DNA of 64,000 bases, taken from the NCBI RefSeq assembly GCF_001294645.1, contig NZ_CP011868.1:5456001-5520000 (forward strand). Direction: 5' to 3'. The notes under the pieces are model-generated. The model made no database searches. It was not told where the DNA came from and worked only from the letters and a program-made list of their open reading frames with translations. This DNA is from Pseudonocardia sp. HH130629-09. GTDB taxonomy: Bacteria > Actinomycetota > Actinomycetes > Mycobacteriales > Pseudonocardiaceae. Shown piece by piece: positions 43,451 to 52,268 of this stretch. A program made the position numbers and the translations under genes. Within the stretch, counting starts at the first letter, position 1. Each line of letters begins with the position of its first letter.

Positions 43451-44322
43451 GGTGTGGTCCCGGCGAGGAGTGCGGCCCGGCACGAGTTGGTGGCGCGCTG
43501 CATGAAGGTCCCCGACATCACGCTCATCCCGGCCCGGAGGGCGTCGGTCTGCAGCGTCGAGACCCGGTTGTTGAGGTCGAAGAAGGCGTTGCCGGGGGCG
43601 AGGAGCTCGGCGAACGGGAACGCGAAGGGGTCCTTCTCGGAGGCGTCGGTCTCGCCCCAGGTGGTGGTGTTGACGACCAGGGTCGGCGCGTCGTCCGCGA
43701 ACGCCGTCCGGAGCCGGGCCGGGGCGACGACCTCGGCGTCGAACTGTGTGGCCCACCCGGTGAGGGCCTCGGGGCGGCGGGCGGTGCCGACGAGTCGGGT
43801 CCCGGGCCATGCCCGCCGCACTCCCAGCGCGACCGAGTGCGTGGACCCGCCGGAGCCGAGCACCAGGACCGTCCGGGGGACGGCCCCGCCGGTCACGGTC
43901 TCCATCGCGGCCTGGGCGGCCCAGCTGTTGGTGTTGACCCCCAGTGCCTCGCCCGCGCCGCCGCGTACGACGGTGTCCACGACGCCGGTGGCCTCGGCCG
44001 ACGGGCTCAGTGCAGCTACCGCCGTGGCCACGTCGCGCTTCCACGGGCTGAGTACGAGGGCGAGATCCCAGCCCGGGGCGGCGAGCAGGGACTGTGGGCC
44101 GTCGACGGGGGTGGTGGCGGAGACGACGAGTCCGCGGGCCGCGAGGGCGTCGAGGAGCAGCCTGCCCTGCAGGGCGTGCGGTGCGGTGGTGCCGATACCG
44201 GCGATCGTGACGGGGCCCGGCGGCCGGTGGGGCGTGGGGCTCTCGTCGAGGCAGTGCGCGACGGTGGCCCGCAGGGTCGCGGCACCGTCGTGGCCCAGCA
44301 GCGTGATCGGCGGGGACGTCAC
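43447..44322 (-). CDS. Shikimate dehydrogenase-like protein
   Basis: 291 residues from GTG 44322. It has an N-terminal substrate-type domain with LALVLSPWKRDVATAVAALS and LGVNTNSWAAQ, and a Rossmann domain VLVLGSGGSTHSVALGVRRA with VVNTTTWGETD. General architecture is that of AroE, but the usual NVTxPxK substrate motif is replaced, so true shikimate activity is doubtful. Its location between an amidohydrolase and a GntR regulator suggests a catabolic role. Overlaps both neighbours by 4 bases. Confidence 0.65.
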   Translation of the reverse strand: MTSPPITLLGHDGAATLRATVAHCLDESPTPHRPPGPVTIAGIGTTAPHALQGRLLLDALAARGLVVSATTPVDGPQSLLAAPGWDLALVLSPWKRDVATAVAALSPSAEATGVVDTVVRGGAGEALGVNTNSWAAQAAMETVTGGAVPRTVLVLGSGGSTHSVALGVRRAWPGTRLVGTARRPEALTGWATQFDAEVVAPARLRTAFADDAPTLVVNTTTWGETDASEKDPFAFPFAELLAPGNAFFDLNNRVSTLQTDALRAGMSVMSGTFMQRATNSCRAALLAGTTP

Positions 44323-45740
44323 ACCAGCTCCCGGGTCGGCACGGTGAGCATTGTGCCCAGGGCGGGGACCGGGGCGTCCACCGGCCGCAGGCCGGACCCC
44401 CGGCGGGGCACGACCTGGCGTCCGCTCGGCGGGCCGACGACCTCTCCCCGGTCGTGGACGAGTCCGCCACGCAGGTAGGTGGCGACGACGGAGCCGGTGA
44501 GGACCCACCCGTCGTAGGGGGTCACGGGATGCCGGGAGTGCAGGCTCGCGCTGTCGAGGGGCTTCTCCTCGGTCGGGTCGACGAGGACGAGGTCGGCGTC
44601 GAAGCCGGGGGCGATCTGCCCCTTGTGCGGGATCGACCAGCGCTGGGCCGGAGTGTACGCGCACAGACGCACGATGTCCTCGACGTCGAGAGCTCCCCGC
44701 GTGGTGGCGGTGAGCAGCAGCGGGAGCATCGTCTCGACACCGATGAAGCCCCCGTAGGCCTTCCACACGTCGGTCTCGGCCTGCTCGGCTGCGGTGTGCG
44801 GGGCGTGGTCGGTGGCGATGATGTCGATGTCGCCGCGGGTGATGCCGGCCCAGAGCGCCTCGACGTCGGCGGCGGGCCGGATCGGGGGGTTGAGCTTCAC
44901 CAGGTTGCCGTGGGTGTCGTAGGCGCCGTCGTCGAGTACCAGGTGCGAGACGAGGCTCTCGACGGTGACGCGGTGGCCCTCGGCGCGCAGGTCGACGATC
45001 CGTTGCAGGCCGGCGCGGGTCGAGAGGTGGTGGATGTGCAGCTTGGTGCGGGCCTCGGTGGCCATGGTGACGATGCTGGTGATCGCCTCGACCTCGATGA
45101 ACGCAGGCCGGGACTCCAGGTGGGCGCGGGGGTCGGTGCGGCCGGACTCGCGGAGCCGCTCGCCGAACAGCCGTAGGAGGTGGTCGTTCTCGGCGTGCAC
45201 ACCGACGACCAGGTCGGCGGCGGCGGCCTCGAGCCCGCGGAAGATGGCGGCGTCGTCCGGGCAGCGGTTGTCGCCGGTCGTCTGTCCCATGAACAGCTTG
45301 AGCCCCATGGCGCCGAGCTCGGCCATACCGGCGATCTCACCCGCGTTGTCGTGGTCGATCATGCCGTACAGCCCGAAGTCGACGTAGGCCTTGCCGCGCA
45401 CCAGGTCGAGCTTGTCGCGGTAGCGCTGGGCGGTCGCGACGGGCGGGAAGGTGTTGGGCATGTCGACCACGGTGGTGACGCCCCCGGCGGCGGCGGCACT
45501 GGTGCCGCTGGCGAAGTCCTCCTTCTCCGTCATACCCGGCTCGCGCAGGTGCACGTGCATGTCGATCAGGCCGGGCAGCACGAGCAGGCCGCGGGCATCG
45601 ACGACGGTGGCGCCGGTGGTGTCGAGGTCGGTGCCGACGGCGACGATGCGGCCGTCGCGCACGGCGACGTCGTGGCGGTGGCGGCCGTCGTGGTGGACGA
45701 CGGTCCCACCGGTGACGACCAGGTCGTGGGTCACAGACAT
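44319..45740 (-). CDS. Allantoinase/dihydropyrimidinase-type cyclic amidohydrolase
   Basis: 473 residues from ATG 45740. Metal site motifs are complete: DMHVHLREPGMTEKEDFASG, the carboxylatable Lys in GLKLFMGQTTG, GVHAEND, KLHIHHLST and IIATDHAPHTAAEQ. Sequence pattern is between allantoinase and dihydroorotase, with HVHLREPG favouring that group; hydrolysis of a hydantoin, allantoin or dihydropyrimidine ring is likely. A 50-residue Pro/Arg/Gly tail extends the normal C-terminus. Lies behind an ABC importer gene set, which may supply the substrate. Confidence 0.85.
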   Translation of the reverse strand: MSVTHDLVVTGGTVVHHDGRHRHDVAVRDGRIVAVGTDLDTTGATVVDARGLLVLPGLIDMHVHLREPGMTEKEDFASGTSAAAAGGVTTVVDMPNTFPPVATAQRYRDKLDLVRGKAYVDFGLYGMIDHDNAGEIAGMAELGAMGLKLFMGQTTGDNRCPDDAAIFRGLEAAAADLVVGVHAENDHLLRLFGERLRESGRTDPRAHLESRPAFIEVEAITSIVTMATEARTKLHIHHLSTRAGLQRIVDLRAEGHRVTVESLVSHLVLDDGAYDTHGNLVKLNPPIRPAADVEALWAGITRGDIDIIATDHAPHTAAEQAETDVWKAYGGFIGVETMLPLLLTATTRGALDVEDIVRLCAYTPAQRWSIPHKGQIAPGFDADLVLVDPTEEKPLDSASLHSRHPVTPYDGWVLTGSVVATYLRGGLVHDRGEVVGPPSGRQVVPRRGSGLRPVDAPVPALGTMLTVPTRELV

Positions 45741-45764
45741 GTGCTGATCTCCTTCTCGGGTGGG

Positions 45765-46814
45765 TCAGGCGAGGGCGAGAGCGGGGTCCTCCCGGTGGAC
45801 CTCGCGGATCGGACCGAGGTCGAACAGGGTGTCGGGGCTCAGATCGAGCCCGCCCGCGGCGATGGCCCGCACGTTCGCCTCGACGGTGGCGTCGGAGATG
45901 TCGATGACGCGCTGGCCGGGCTCGCCGGTGCGGATGAGCTCGTTGCCGGCGATGCAGGCCTCGAGGGTGGTCCTCGGGTCCAGGCCGAGGGTCCGGCCGT
46001 AGTCGTTCACGGTCAGGTCGGTGGCGTACTGAGGGTCGGCGAGGACGTCCTTCCAGCCGCGGATCTCGGCGCGCAGGAAGGCCTTGACCTTCTCCCGGTC
46101 GTTGTCGATTACGTCCTGGGTGGTGATGTAGGTCTGGCCGACGAGCGGGAACCCCACGTCGGCGAGCAGCATCGCGTGGATGTCGAAACCCTTGCCCCGC
46201 AGGTCGACGACCTGGTTGTTGACGAACCCGACGTAGCCGTCGATCTCCCCGGTCGTCATCCCGATGGGATCGCCCTGCACGGGGACGGTGGTGATGCGTG
46301 AGGCGTCGAGACCGAGCGCGGCGACGAAGTTGCGCCAGACCGGTTCGCTCGACGAGGAGCAGCCGATGGTCCTTCCGTGGAGGTCCTGCGGGGTCTCGAT
46401 CGGGCTGGCTCCCATCGACATGATGCAGTTCGCGTTCCGGGCGTAGACCGCGCCGATGATCTTCAGCGGGGCACCCTTGGCAACCGCGGACCCGACGATG
46501 GGGACCTGGGACACCCCGGTGAAGGTGCGGCTCAGCACGTCCGACTCGATGGGCGGCGCGGTTGGGCCACCGGACACCAGATCGGCGCCGGAGAAGCCTT
46601 CCTGCACGTAGTAGCCGTTGCGGTCGGCGAGATAGCTGCCGGCGAACTGGGTGTTCTTGACCCAGGCGAGGCGCTGCGAGGCGATTCCGTAGCGGGAGCC
46701 GTCGCCGTCGCCACCGGAGACACAGGCGGTGAGGACGGCGGGAGCGGCGAGGGCCAGTCCTCCGACGGTGAGACCGTGACGGAGGAATGCACGGCGGCCG
46801 AGCTGGGAGGACAT
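45765..46814 (-). CDS. ABC transporter substrate-binding lipoprotein (NMT1/THI5-like)
   Basis: 349 residues from ATG 46814. Twin-arginine signal with lipobox: MSSQLGRRAFLRHGLTVGGL then LTAC, so it is exported by Tat and lipid-anchored. The mature domain resembles NMT1/THI5 proteins that bind pyrimidine precursors, taurine or nitrate-like small molecules (WVKNTQFAGSYLADRNGYYV). Works with the two permeases and ATPase encoded upstream in the same operon. Ligand unknown; the amidohydrolase neighbour suggests a heterocyclic nitrogen compound. Confidence 0.85.
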   Translation of the reverse strand: MSSQLGRRAFLRHGLTVGGLALAAPAVLTACVSGGDGDGSRYGIASQRLAWVKNTQFAGSYLADRNGYYVQEGFSGADLVSGGPTAPPIESDVLSRTFTGVSQVPIVGSAVAKGAPLKIIGAVYARNANCIMSMGASPIETPQDLHGRTIGCSSSSEPVWRNFVAALGLDASRITTVPVQGDPIGMTTGEIDGYVGFVNNQVVDLRGKGFDIHAMLLADVGFPLVGQTYITTQDVIDNDREKVKAFLRAEIRGWKDVLADPQYATDLTVNDYGRTLGLDPRTTLEACIAGNELIRTGEPGQRVIDISDATVEANVRAIAAGGLDLSPDTLFDLGPIREVHREDPALALA

Positions 46815-46846
46815 GAGGGATCCATTCCTGATGGGGTGGGAGGGGC

Positions 46847-47702
46847 TCACCGGGTGACACCCATCTGTGCGGTCACGAACGTCTCGAGCAGACCGACGAG
46901 CTGGTAGATCAGGACGCAGACCACGGTGAGGACGACGACCGATGCCCAGAGCCGGGCGAACTCGAACTCGTTCGCGTCGCGGAGCATCTGCCCGCCGAGG
47001 CCTTCGCCGCTGGCGAGCCACTCGGCCAGGAGCGCACCCACCACTGAGCTGGTCACGGCCACACGGGCGGCGGCGAACCAGGTCGGCACGGCGTGGGGCA
47101 GGGCGACCCGGGCGAACGCGGACCAGCTGGATCCCCCGAAGGCCGCGCACATGTCGAGGTCGGTCCGGGGTGCCGAGCGGATGCCCTGCAGCATCGTGAG
47201 CATCGCCGGCACGAACACGATGGCGGCGCCGATGACCGCGACCCCGATCGGCCCGCGTCCGAAGATCAGGACGAGGATCGGTGCGACGGTGACCATCGGG
47301 ATGGCATGCAGCGCCGAGATCGTGGGCGTGAGCATCTTCTCGGCCGTGCGGAAGAAGTGGAACAGCACGGTCACGGCGGCGCGAGGACCAGACCGAGTCC
47401 GAACCCGAGGGCGGCGTCGCCGAGGGTGACGACGAGTGCTGCGCCGATGCCGGCCCGGCTCGCCGCGGCCGTGGGGTCGGTGAACAGGTAGCGCCAGACG
47501 TCGAGCGGGGTCTTGGCCACGAACGGGCTCACGTCGACGAGGCTGACGAAGGCCGTCCAGACCACCAGGATCGCGACGGTCGCTCCGACCAGCGTCGACG
47601 TCGTCCGGGCGAGACCGGCGACCAGGGCGCGCCGTGTGCGGGTGTCGGGGCGCCGGTGCCGACCCGGGCCCAGGAGCGCGCGGAGGCGCTGGTCGCGGTC
47701 AT
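46847..47702 (-). pseudogene. ABC permease gene broken by two frameshifts
   Basis: A BPD-type permease is readable only by changing frame twice. ATG 47702 (overlapping the previous stop) starts MTATSASAR; near 47672 the sensible frame becomes another one (RRALVAGLARTTSTLVGATV, then VVWTAFVSLVDVSPFVAKTP); near 47378 it stops at LVLAPP while the next frame continues TVLFHFFRTAEKMLTPTISA to 46847. The inner EAA-like loop (AAFGGSSWSAFARVALPHAV) is intact. One missing base at each point restores a normal 285-residue protein. Genuine inactivation or sequencing error cannot be separated here. Confidence 0.75.
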
Positions 47703-48454
47703 GCGGAGGCTCCCGCGGTGCTGGGGGCCCACGGCGTCGTCGCTCGTTCGATCCTGCCGACGACGGCGAAGGCGAGACCGGCGATCACGCCGGTGACGAG
47801 GGTGATGCCGCTGGTGCGAACGACGTCGCTGGACTGCTGCGCCACGACCAGGGCTGCTCCGAGACCGCGTTCCTGTCCCATGAACTCGCCGATGACGGTG
47901 CCGAGGAGCGCGGCCGGGACCGCGATCTTCAGCGCGGTCAGGACGCCGGGCAGCGCGGAGCGGAGCTGGACCTTGCGGAGGACGAGGTACCGGCCCCCGC
48001 CGTAGGCGCGGACCAGGTCGAGAGCAGCCGGATCGGTCCGGCGCAGGCCGTTGATCGTGCCGACCAGCGTCGTGAAGAACACCGACACGGCGGCCATCAC
48101 GGCCGAGGTGACCGGTCCGTTGAAGCACGCGGCGAGGATCGGGGCGATGGCCACGAGGGGGATGCACGCCGACGCGATGCCGATCTGCAGCACGAACCGT
48201 TCGACGGCCGGGACGGTCATCACCACTGCGGCGCAGCCGATCGCTGCCAGGTTGCCCCAGAGGTAGCCGACGACAGCGGAGGCGAGGGTCACCGGGACGT
48301 GCAGGGCGTAGAACGCGACCCCGTCGTCGACGATACCCGCGACGATCTCCAGTGGCGGGGCGATCGCCGGGCCGAGGAGCCCGGTCATGCCGACGAGCTG
48401 CCACACCAGCAACACGGCCATGGTCCCGGCGGTGCCCAGGGCACAGCTTCTCAT
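47699..48454 (-). CDS. ABC transporter permease
   Basis: 251 residues from ATG 48454, overlapping the ATPase stop. About six membrane helices and the EAA-type loop [20 protein letters not shown] followed by [17 protein letters not shown]. SsuC/TauC class, partner of the NMT1-like binding protein. Intact, in contrast to the next permease gene. Confidence 0.88.
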   Translation of the reverse strand: MRSCALGTAGTMAVLLVWQLVGMTGLLGPAIAPPLEIVAGIVDDGVAFYALHVPVTLASAVVGYLWGNLAAIGCAAVVMTVPAVERFVLQIGIASACIPLVAIAPILAACFNGPVTSAVMAAVSVFFTTLVGTINGLRRTDPAALDLVRAYGGGRYLVLRKVQLRSALPGVLTALKIAVPAALLGTVIGEFMGQERGLGAALVVAQQSSDVVRTSGITLVTGVIAGLAFAVVGRIERATTPWAPSTAGASA

Positions 48455-49272
48455 CGCTCGGTCTCCCTCGTCGCCGCGCCGATCAGGTCCTGGCCGGGGG
48501 TGTCGAGTCCGAACAGCAGCGACGACAGACGGTCGACGTAGGAGTGGAACTCGGGCGTGCGCAGCAGCTCCGGGGTCCGTGGCCGCGGCAGGTCGATCGG
48601 CACCACCTGCTGGACCCGTCCCGGGCGGGCGCTCATCACCACGACGGTGTCGGACAGGAACACCGCCTCGGAGATGCCGTGCGTGACCATCAGCGTGGTC
48701 GCCGGCCGCTCGGTCCAGATGCGCAGGAGCTCGACGTTGAGGTTCTGCCGCGTCATGTCGTCCAAGGCACCGAAGGGCTCGTCGAGCAACAGCACCCGCG
48801 GCTCGACCACAAGCGCGCGGGCGATCGCGACGCGCTGCCGCATCCCGCCCGACAGCTGCGCGGGCCTGGCGTCCTCGAACCCCGTCAACCCGACGAGCTC
48901 GATCAGGTCGTCGACGAGGGCATCGTCGGTCGGACGCCGCGTCAGCTCGAACGGGAGGCCGATGTTGGTGCGCACCGTCCGCCACGGCAACAGAGCCGGC
49001 TCCTGGAAGGCGATCCCGAGATGGTGGTGGCGGCGCATGTCCGCGGGGGTCTCACCGTGGACGAGGGCGACCCCGGTGGACTGGTGTTCGAGACCCGCGA
49101 GGATTCGGAGGATCGTGCTCTTCCCGCAGCCCGAGGGGCCGAGCAGGGTGACGAACTCGCCCGCACGGGACTGCAGGTCGACGCCGTCGAGGGCGGTCAC
49201 CTCCCCGCGGCCGACGCGGAACGATTTGCCGAGGCCCGCGATGTGGATGCCAGGAGCAGTCGGTTCGACCAT
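48451..49272 (-). CDS. ABC transporter ATP-binding protein (SsuB/TauB class)
   Basis: 273 residues from ATG 49272. Walker [22 protein letters not shown]-loop [12 protein letters not shown], signature [20 protein letters not shown], Walker [15 protein letters not shown]-loop [14 protein letters not shown]. First gene of the importer operon; a large palindrome lies 34 bases upstream of its start. Confidence 0.93.
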   Translation of the reverse strand: MVEPTAPGIHIAGLGKSFRVGRGEVTALDGVDLQSRAGEFVTLLGPSGCGKSTILRILAGLEHQSTGVALVHGETPADMRRHHHLGIAFQEPALLPWRTVRTNIGLPFELTRRPTDDALVDDLIELVGLTGFEDARPAQLSGGMRQRVAIARALVVEPRVLLLDEPFGALDDMTRQNLNVELLRIWTERPATTLMVTHGISEAVFLSDTVVVMSARPGRVQQVVPIDLPRPRTPELLRTPEFHSYVDRLSSLLFGLDTPGQDLIGAATRETER

Positions 49273-49305
49273 GTGCGTTCTCCTCCTTCACGCTCTGCGC
49301 TGTTT

Positions 49306-49335
49306 GCATCCGAATTTGGATCCAAGCTCGGATGC
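49306..49335. promoter_or_regulatory. 30-bp near-perfect palindrome upstream of importer operon
   Basis: GCATCCGAATTTGGATCCAA then GCTCGGATGC: 26 of 30 bases are symmetric about GGATCC. Perfect outer arms GCATCCGA/TCGGATGC and perfect core TTGGATCCAA. Positioned in the promoter region of the ABC operon; a likely operator for its GntR regulator (inference). Confidence 0.65.
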
Positions 49336-49469
49336 GAAGATAGGCGGGCGGCGTTGCGGAGGCGTAAATCGATGCGTCTGTCCGGTTACGTCACTCGGGC
49401 CTCGTGCCACGCGGGCCCGATCCGGCTCGCGGAGAGGGTGCGACGAGGAACCGGCCGGCTCACCGGTCG

Positions 49470-49625
49470 TCACGAGGACAAGGAGACGACTCCCGTCGCG
49501 ACCACGGCGCCGATCATCGCCGGCGCCGCCAGAGTGACCTGGAGGAGGGCGAAGCGCTGGAAGTCGCCGAGGTCCTTGCCGAGCAGGCCGAGGAGGACCC
49601 GGAGCGCCGCCGACGCCGGTCCGAC
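49470..49625 (-). pseudogene. C-terminal remnant of a CitMHS-like transporter
   Basis: The minus strand reads SVGPASAALRVLLGLLGKDL then GDFQRFALLQVTLAAPAMIG ending VVSLSS and a stop at 49470. The LLGLLG.DLGD.QRF pattern followed by a last hydrophobic helix is that of the end of CitMHS-type citrate/metal symporters. Everything upstream is absent or replaced by the monooxygenase remnant on the other strand. Confidence 0.45.
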
Positions 49626-49640
49626 GGAGGTTCGGGCGGT

Positions 49641-50541
49641 TGCTACGGGTCGCGGAGGTGCTGGCGGGGAGGCTTGCGCTCGGGATCGAGCTCGTCGGCG
49701 ACTTCGCCCAGGGCCACAACTTCGCCGTGCACTTCCGGCCCCGCGACTGCGGGAGCTGCTGATCGAGCGCACCGGCGGGGCGGCACAGATCCAGACCCTC
49801 GCCTCGCAGAAGCGGCCCTACATCACGGTCGTCGACGGCGTCGACGAGTGGCGGCTGTCGGTCTACCTCGACCACGAGCCGGCCGACGGGGACGTCGTCC
49901 GCTGGGTGCACGAGGCCGTCGGGGAGCCGATCGAGATCGAGATCCTGCGGGCCCAGCCGTGGAGCGGGCACCGGGTCGTGGCCGACCGCTACCGGGACGG
50001 CCGGGTGTTCCTGGCGGGCGACGCCGCGCACCTGCTGTGGCCAAGGGCGGCTTCGGCGCCAACACCGGGATCGGTGACGCCGTGGACCTCGGCTGGAACT
50101 CGCGGCCGTCCTGCACGGCTGGGGCGGCTCCGACCTGCTGGACGGCTACGAGATCGAGCGACGCCCGGTGGCGGTGCGCAACGTCTCCGAGGCGTCGAGC
50201 AACTGGACCTCGGACGCTGGCTCCCCGACGGCAGCTCCATCCTCGATCACTTCGGCTACGGCTTCGTGCTGGTCGCCACGGCTACCGCCGACCCGGCTCC
50301 GATGGTCCGTGCCGCGAGCACCCTCGGGGTGCCGCTGAGGGTGCTGCGCATCGACCGTCCTGCCGTCGTCCGGCTCTATGCGGCGCCGATGGTGCTCGTC
50401 CGACCTCACGGCCACGTGGCGTGGCGCGGAGCGAGTGCGCCCGACGACCCGATCGCGCTGCTGGACCGCGTCCGTGGCGCCGGCCCGCTCGACGACCGAG
50501 GAGTTCGAGGAGTCCGCGCAGCTGCGAAGGGAGAACGCTGA
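49641..50541 (+). pseudogene. Remnant of a FAD-dependent aromatic monooxygenase
   Basis: Fragments in changing frames: LALGIELVGDFAQGHNFAVH, then VVDGVDEWRLSVYLDHEPAD, AGDAAHLLWP (FAD ribityl motif), next frame KGGFGANTGIGDAVDLGW, next frame LAAVLHGWGGSDLLDGYEIE, and finally again the first frame with RIDRPAVVRLYAAPMVLVRP HGHVAWRG. The N-terminal GxGxxG FAD domain is missing and at least three frameshifts are needed. Family: PHBH-type hydroxylases such as TfdB/PheA. Not functional. Confidence 0.8.
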
Positions 50542-50557
50542 GCGGGCACGGATGAGC

Positions 50558-51532
50558 TCATGGACGGAGGAGCTGCTCCGACACCGTCCACAGCCGGTCG
50601 GCGCGGTCGGGGTCGAGCGCCCAGGCCTTGACGCCGTGGGGGTGGTCGGCGAGGTCGGCGTCGTTCGGGACCTCGTAGGCCTCCTGACAGTCGTCGAGGT
50701 AGTGGCCTCCGGACTTCGCGAACTGCGGGTCGACCGCGGCCACCATGCTCGTCGCCGCTCCCTGCTCGACGGTCTTGTAGGTGAACACTCCTGCTGCTTC
50801 CGCGGCGGCCAGGGAGTCCTTCTGACGACGGGTGAAGTTCCGCTGCAACCCGGTGGCGACCCCGCCGGGGTTGACGGTGTTCGCGACGACGCCGTCCCGG
50901 GCCCATCGTCGGGTCGCCCCCACTGCGAAGAGGGAGTTCGCGGTCTTCGACTGTGCGTAGGCGATCTGGGGGTCGTAGGCGCGGCGGTCGAAATGGAGGT
51001 CGTCGAAATCCACGTCCGCTCGCATGTGCGCGGTCGAGCTCACCACGACGATCCGCGCTCCGCCCCGATCCGCGGCACCGGCGACGAGCCCGCGGTGCAG
51101 GCCCGTCGCCAGGGCGACGTGGCCGAGGTGGTTGGTCGCGAACTGCAGCTCCCAGCCCTCGGGGGTGCGCTCGAGACCCCCGGTGACCACCCCGGCGTTG
51201 GCGAGCAGGAGGTGGAGCGGGCCGCGCCACGCCGCGACGAACTCCTCGACCGACGAACGGTCGGCGAGGTCGAGCGGTGCCACCGCGGGCGCCGGCCTGC
51301 CGGTCGACCTGGCGATGTCGGCGGCGACGGCCGCGCCGGCGGCGGTGTTGCGGACGGCCAGGGTCACCTCGGCCCCCGCGGCGGCCAGGGCGCGGGCGGA
51401 CTCGGCCCCGAGCCCGGACGACGCCCCGGTCACGACGGCCCGCACGCCGGTCAGGTCGTGCTCCGAGAGGACGTCCTCGGCGGTGCTGGTGGCAGAGAAG
51501 GGTGTGGAGCGGAGGTCGCGACGCATGCCCAT
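50558..51532 (-). CDS. Short-chain dehydrogenase/reductase
   Basis: 324 residues from ATG 51532. Rossmann motif AVVTGASSGLGAESARALAA, NAG motif LLLANAGVVTGG, catalytic Ser and Tyr-x-x-x-Lys in VVVSSTAHM and IAYAQSKTANSLFA. Longer than a classical SDR, resembling WW-domain oxidoreductase/retinol dehydrogenase-like members. Divergent from a TetR gene 57 bp away, which is the usual sign of regulation by that TetR. Confidence 0.9.
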   Translation of the reverse strand: MGMRRDLRSTPFSATSTAEDVLSEHDLTGVRAVVTGASSGLGAESARALAAAGAEVTLAVRNTAAGAAVAADIARSTGRPAPAVAPLDLADRSSVEEFVAAWRGPLHLLLANAGVVTGGLERTPEGWELQFATNHLGHVALATGLHRGLVAGAADRGGARIVVVSSTAHMRADVDFDDLHFDRRAYDPQIAYAQSKTANSLFAVGATRRWARDGVVANTVNPGGVATGLQRNFTRRQKDSLAAAEAAGVFTYKTVEQGAATSMVAAVDPQFAKSGGHYLDDCQEAYEVPNDADLADHPHGVKAWALDPDRADRLWTVSEQLLRP

Positions 51533-51555
51533 ACTGTACAAGATGAACATTAACT

Positions 51556-51582
51556 GTCTAGTGCGATCAGTGGCCGCTAGAC
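51556..51582. promoter_or_regulatory. Possible TetR operator
   Basis: GTCTAG at 51556-51561 and CTAGAC at 51577-51582 form an inverted repeat in the divergent SDR/TetR spacer. Confidence 0.35.
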
Positions 51583-51589
51583 TCGGGCC

Positions 51590-52144
51590 GTGACAGCGTC
51601 GGAGGCGGTCGGCCGTCGTGAGCGCGTGCTGGAGTCGGCGTTGCTGAGCTTCGCCCGTTTCGGCTATCGGAAGACGTCCATGGACGAGGTCGCGCGCGCG
51701 GCGGAGATCTCCCGGCCCGGTCTCTACTTCCTGTTCTCCTCGAAGCAGGAGCTGTTCCGCGCCGCGGCGACCCACGCTCTGGACCGCGACCTGGCTGCCG
51801 CGGAACGTTCGCTCGCGTCGACCGCCGAGCCGCTGCGCCACCGGATCGTGGACGCGTTCGACCACTGGGCGGGCCGCTACGTCGGCCCCGCGCGCGACGT
51901 CGAGGACGTCGTCGCCGCCAACCCGGACCTGCTCGGTGAGATCGTCGAGACGGCGCCCGCCAGGTTCCGGAAGCTGATCGTCGACGCACTCGCCCGGACG
52001 GTCGACCGCACGACGGCCCTCGACATCGCCGACACCCTGATCAGCACATCGGTGGGCGTGAAGCACGAGGTGGAGACCCGTGAGGCCTATCGCCGACGCA
52101 TCGCCGTCGCGGTCCACCTCCTCCTGCCCGAACAGCCCGACTAG
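51590..52144 (+). CDS. TetR-family regulator
   Basis: 184 residues from GTG 51590. HTH at residues 12-55: ERVLESALLSFARFGYRKTS, MDEVARAAEISRPGLYFLFS. The C-terminal ligand domain is not specific. Divergently transcribed from the SDR gene, which it probably represses. Confidence 0.9.
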   Translation: MTASEAVGRRERVLESALLSFARFGYRKTSMDEVARAAEISRPGLYFLFSSKQELFRAAATHALDRDLAAAERSLASTAEPLRHRIVDAFDHWAGRYVGPARDVEDVVAANPDLLGEIVETAPARFRKLIVDALARTVDRTTALDIADTLISTSVGVKHEVETREAYRRRIAVAVHLLLPEQPD

Positions 52145-52268
52145 CCCGAACAGCGTCCGGTGGCCGAGCGCGACGGGCGTCCGACGGAGAGCGGCCTCGA
52201 CGCCCTCCCCCGGGGCCCGCCGACCGTCCCCGTCCGCCGCGGCACGGGCCGTCGGCGCCGCCGCGTCG

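Noticed and set aside
47371-47565. Independent 64-residue membrane protein
   Set aside because: It continues sensibly into the next frame as one ABC permease, so it is a frameshift fragment.
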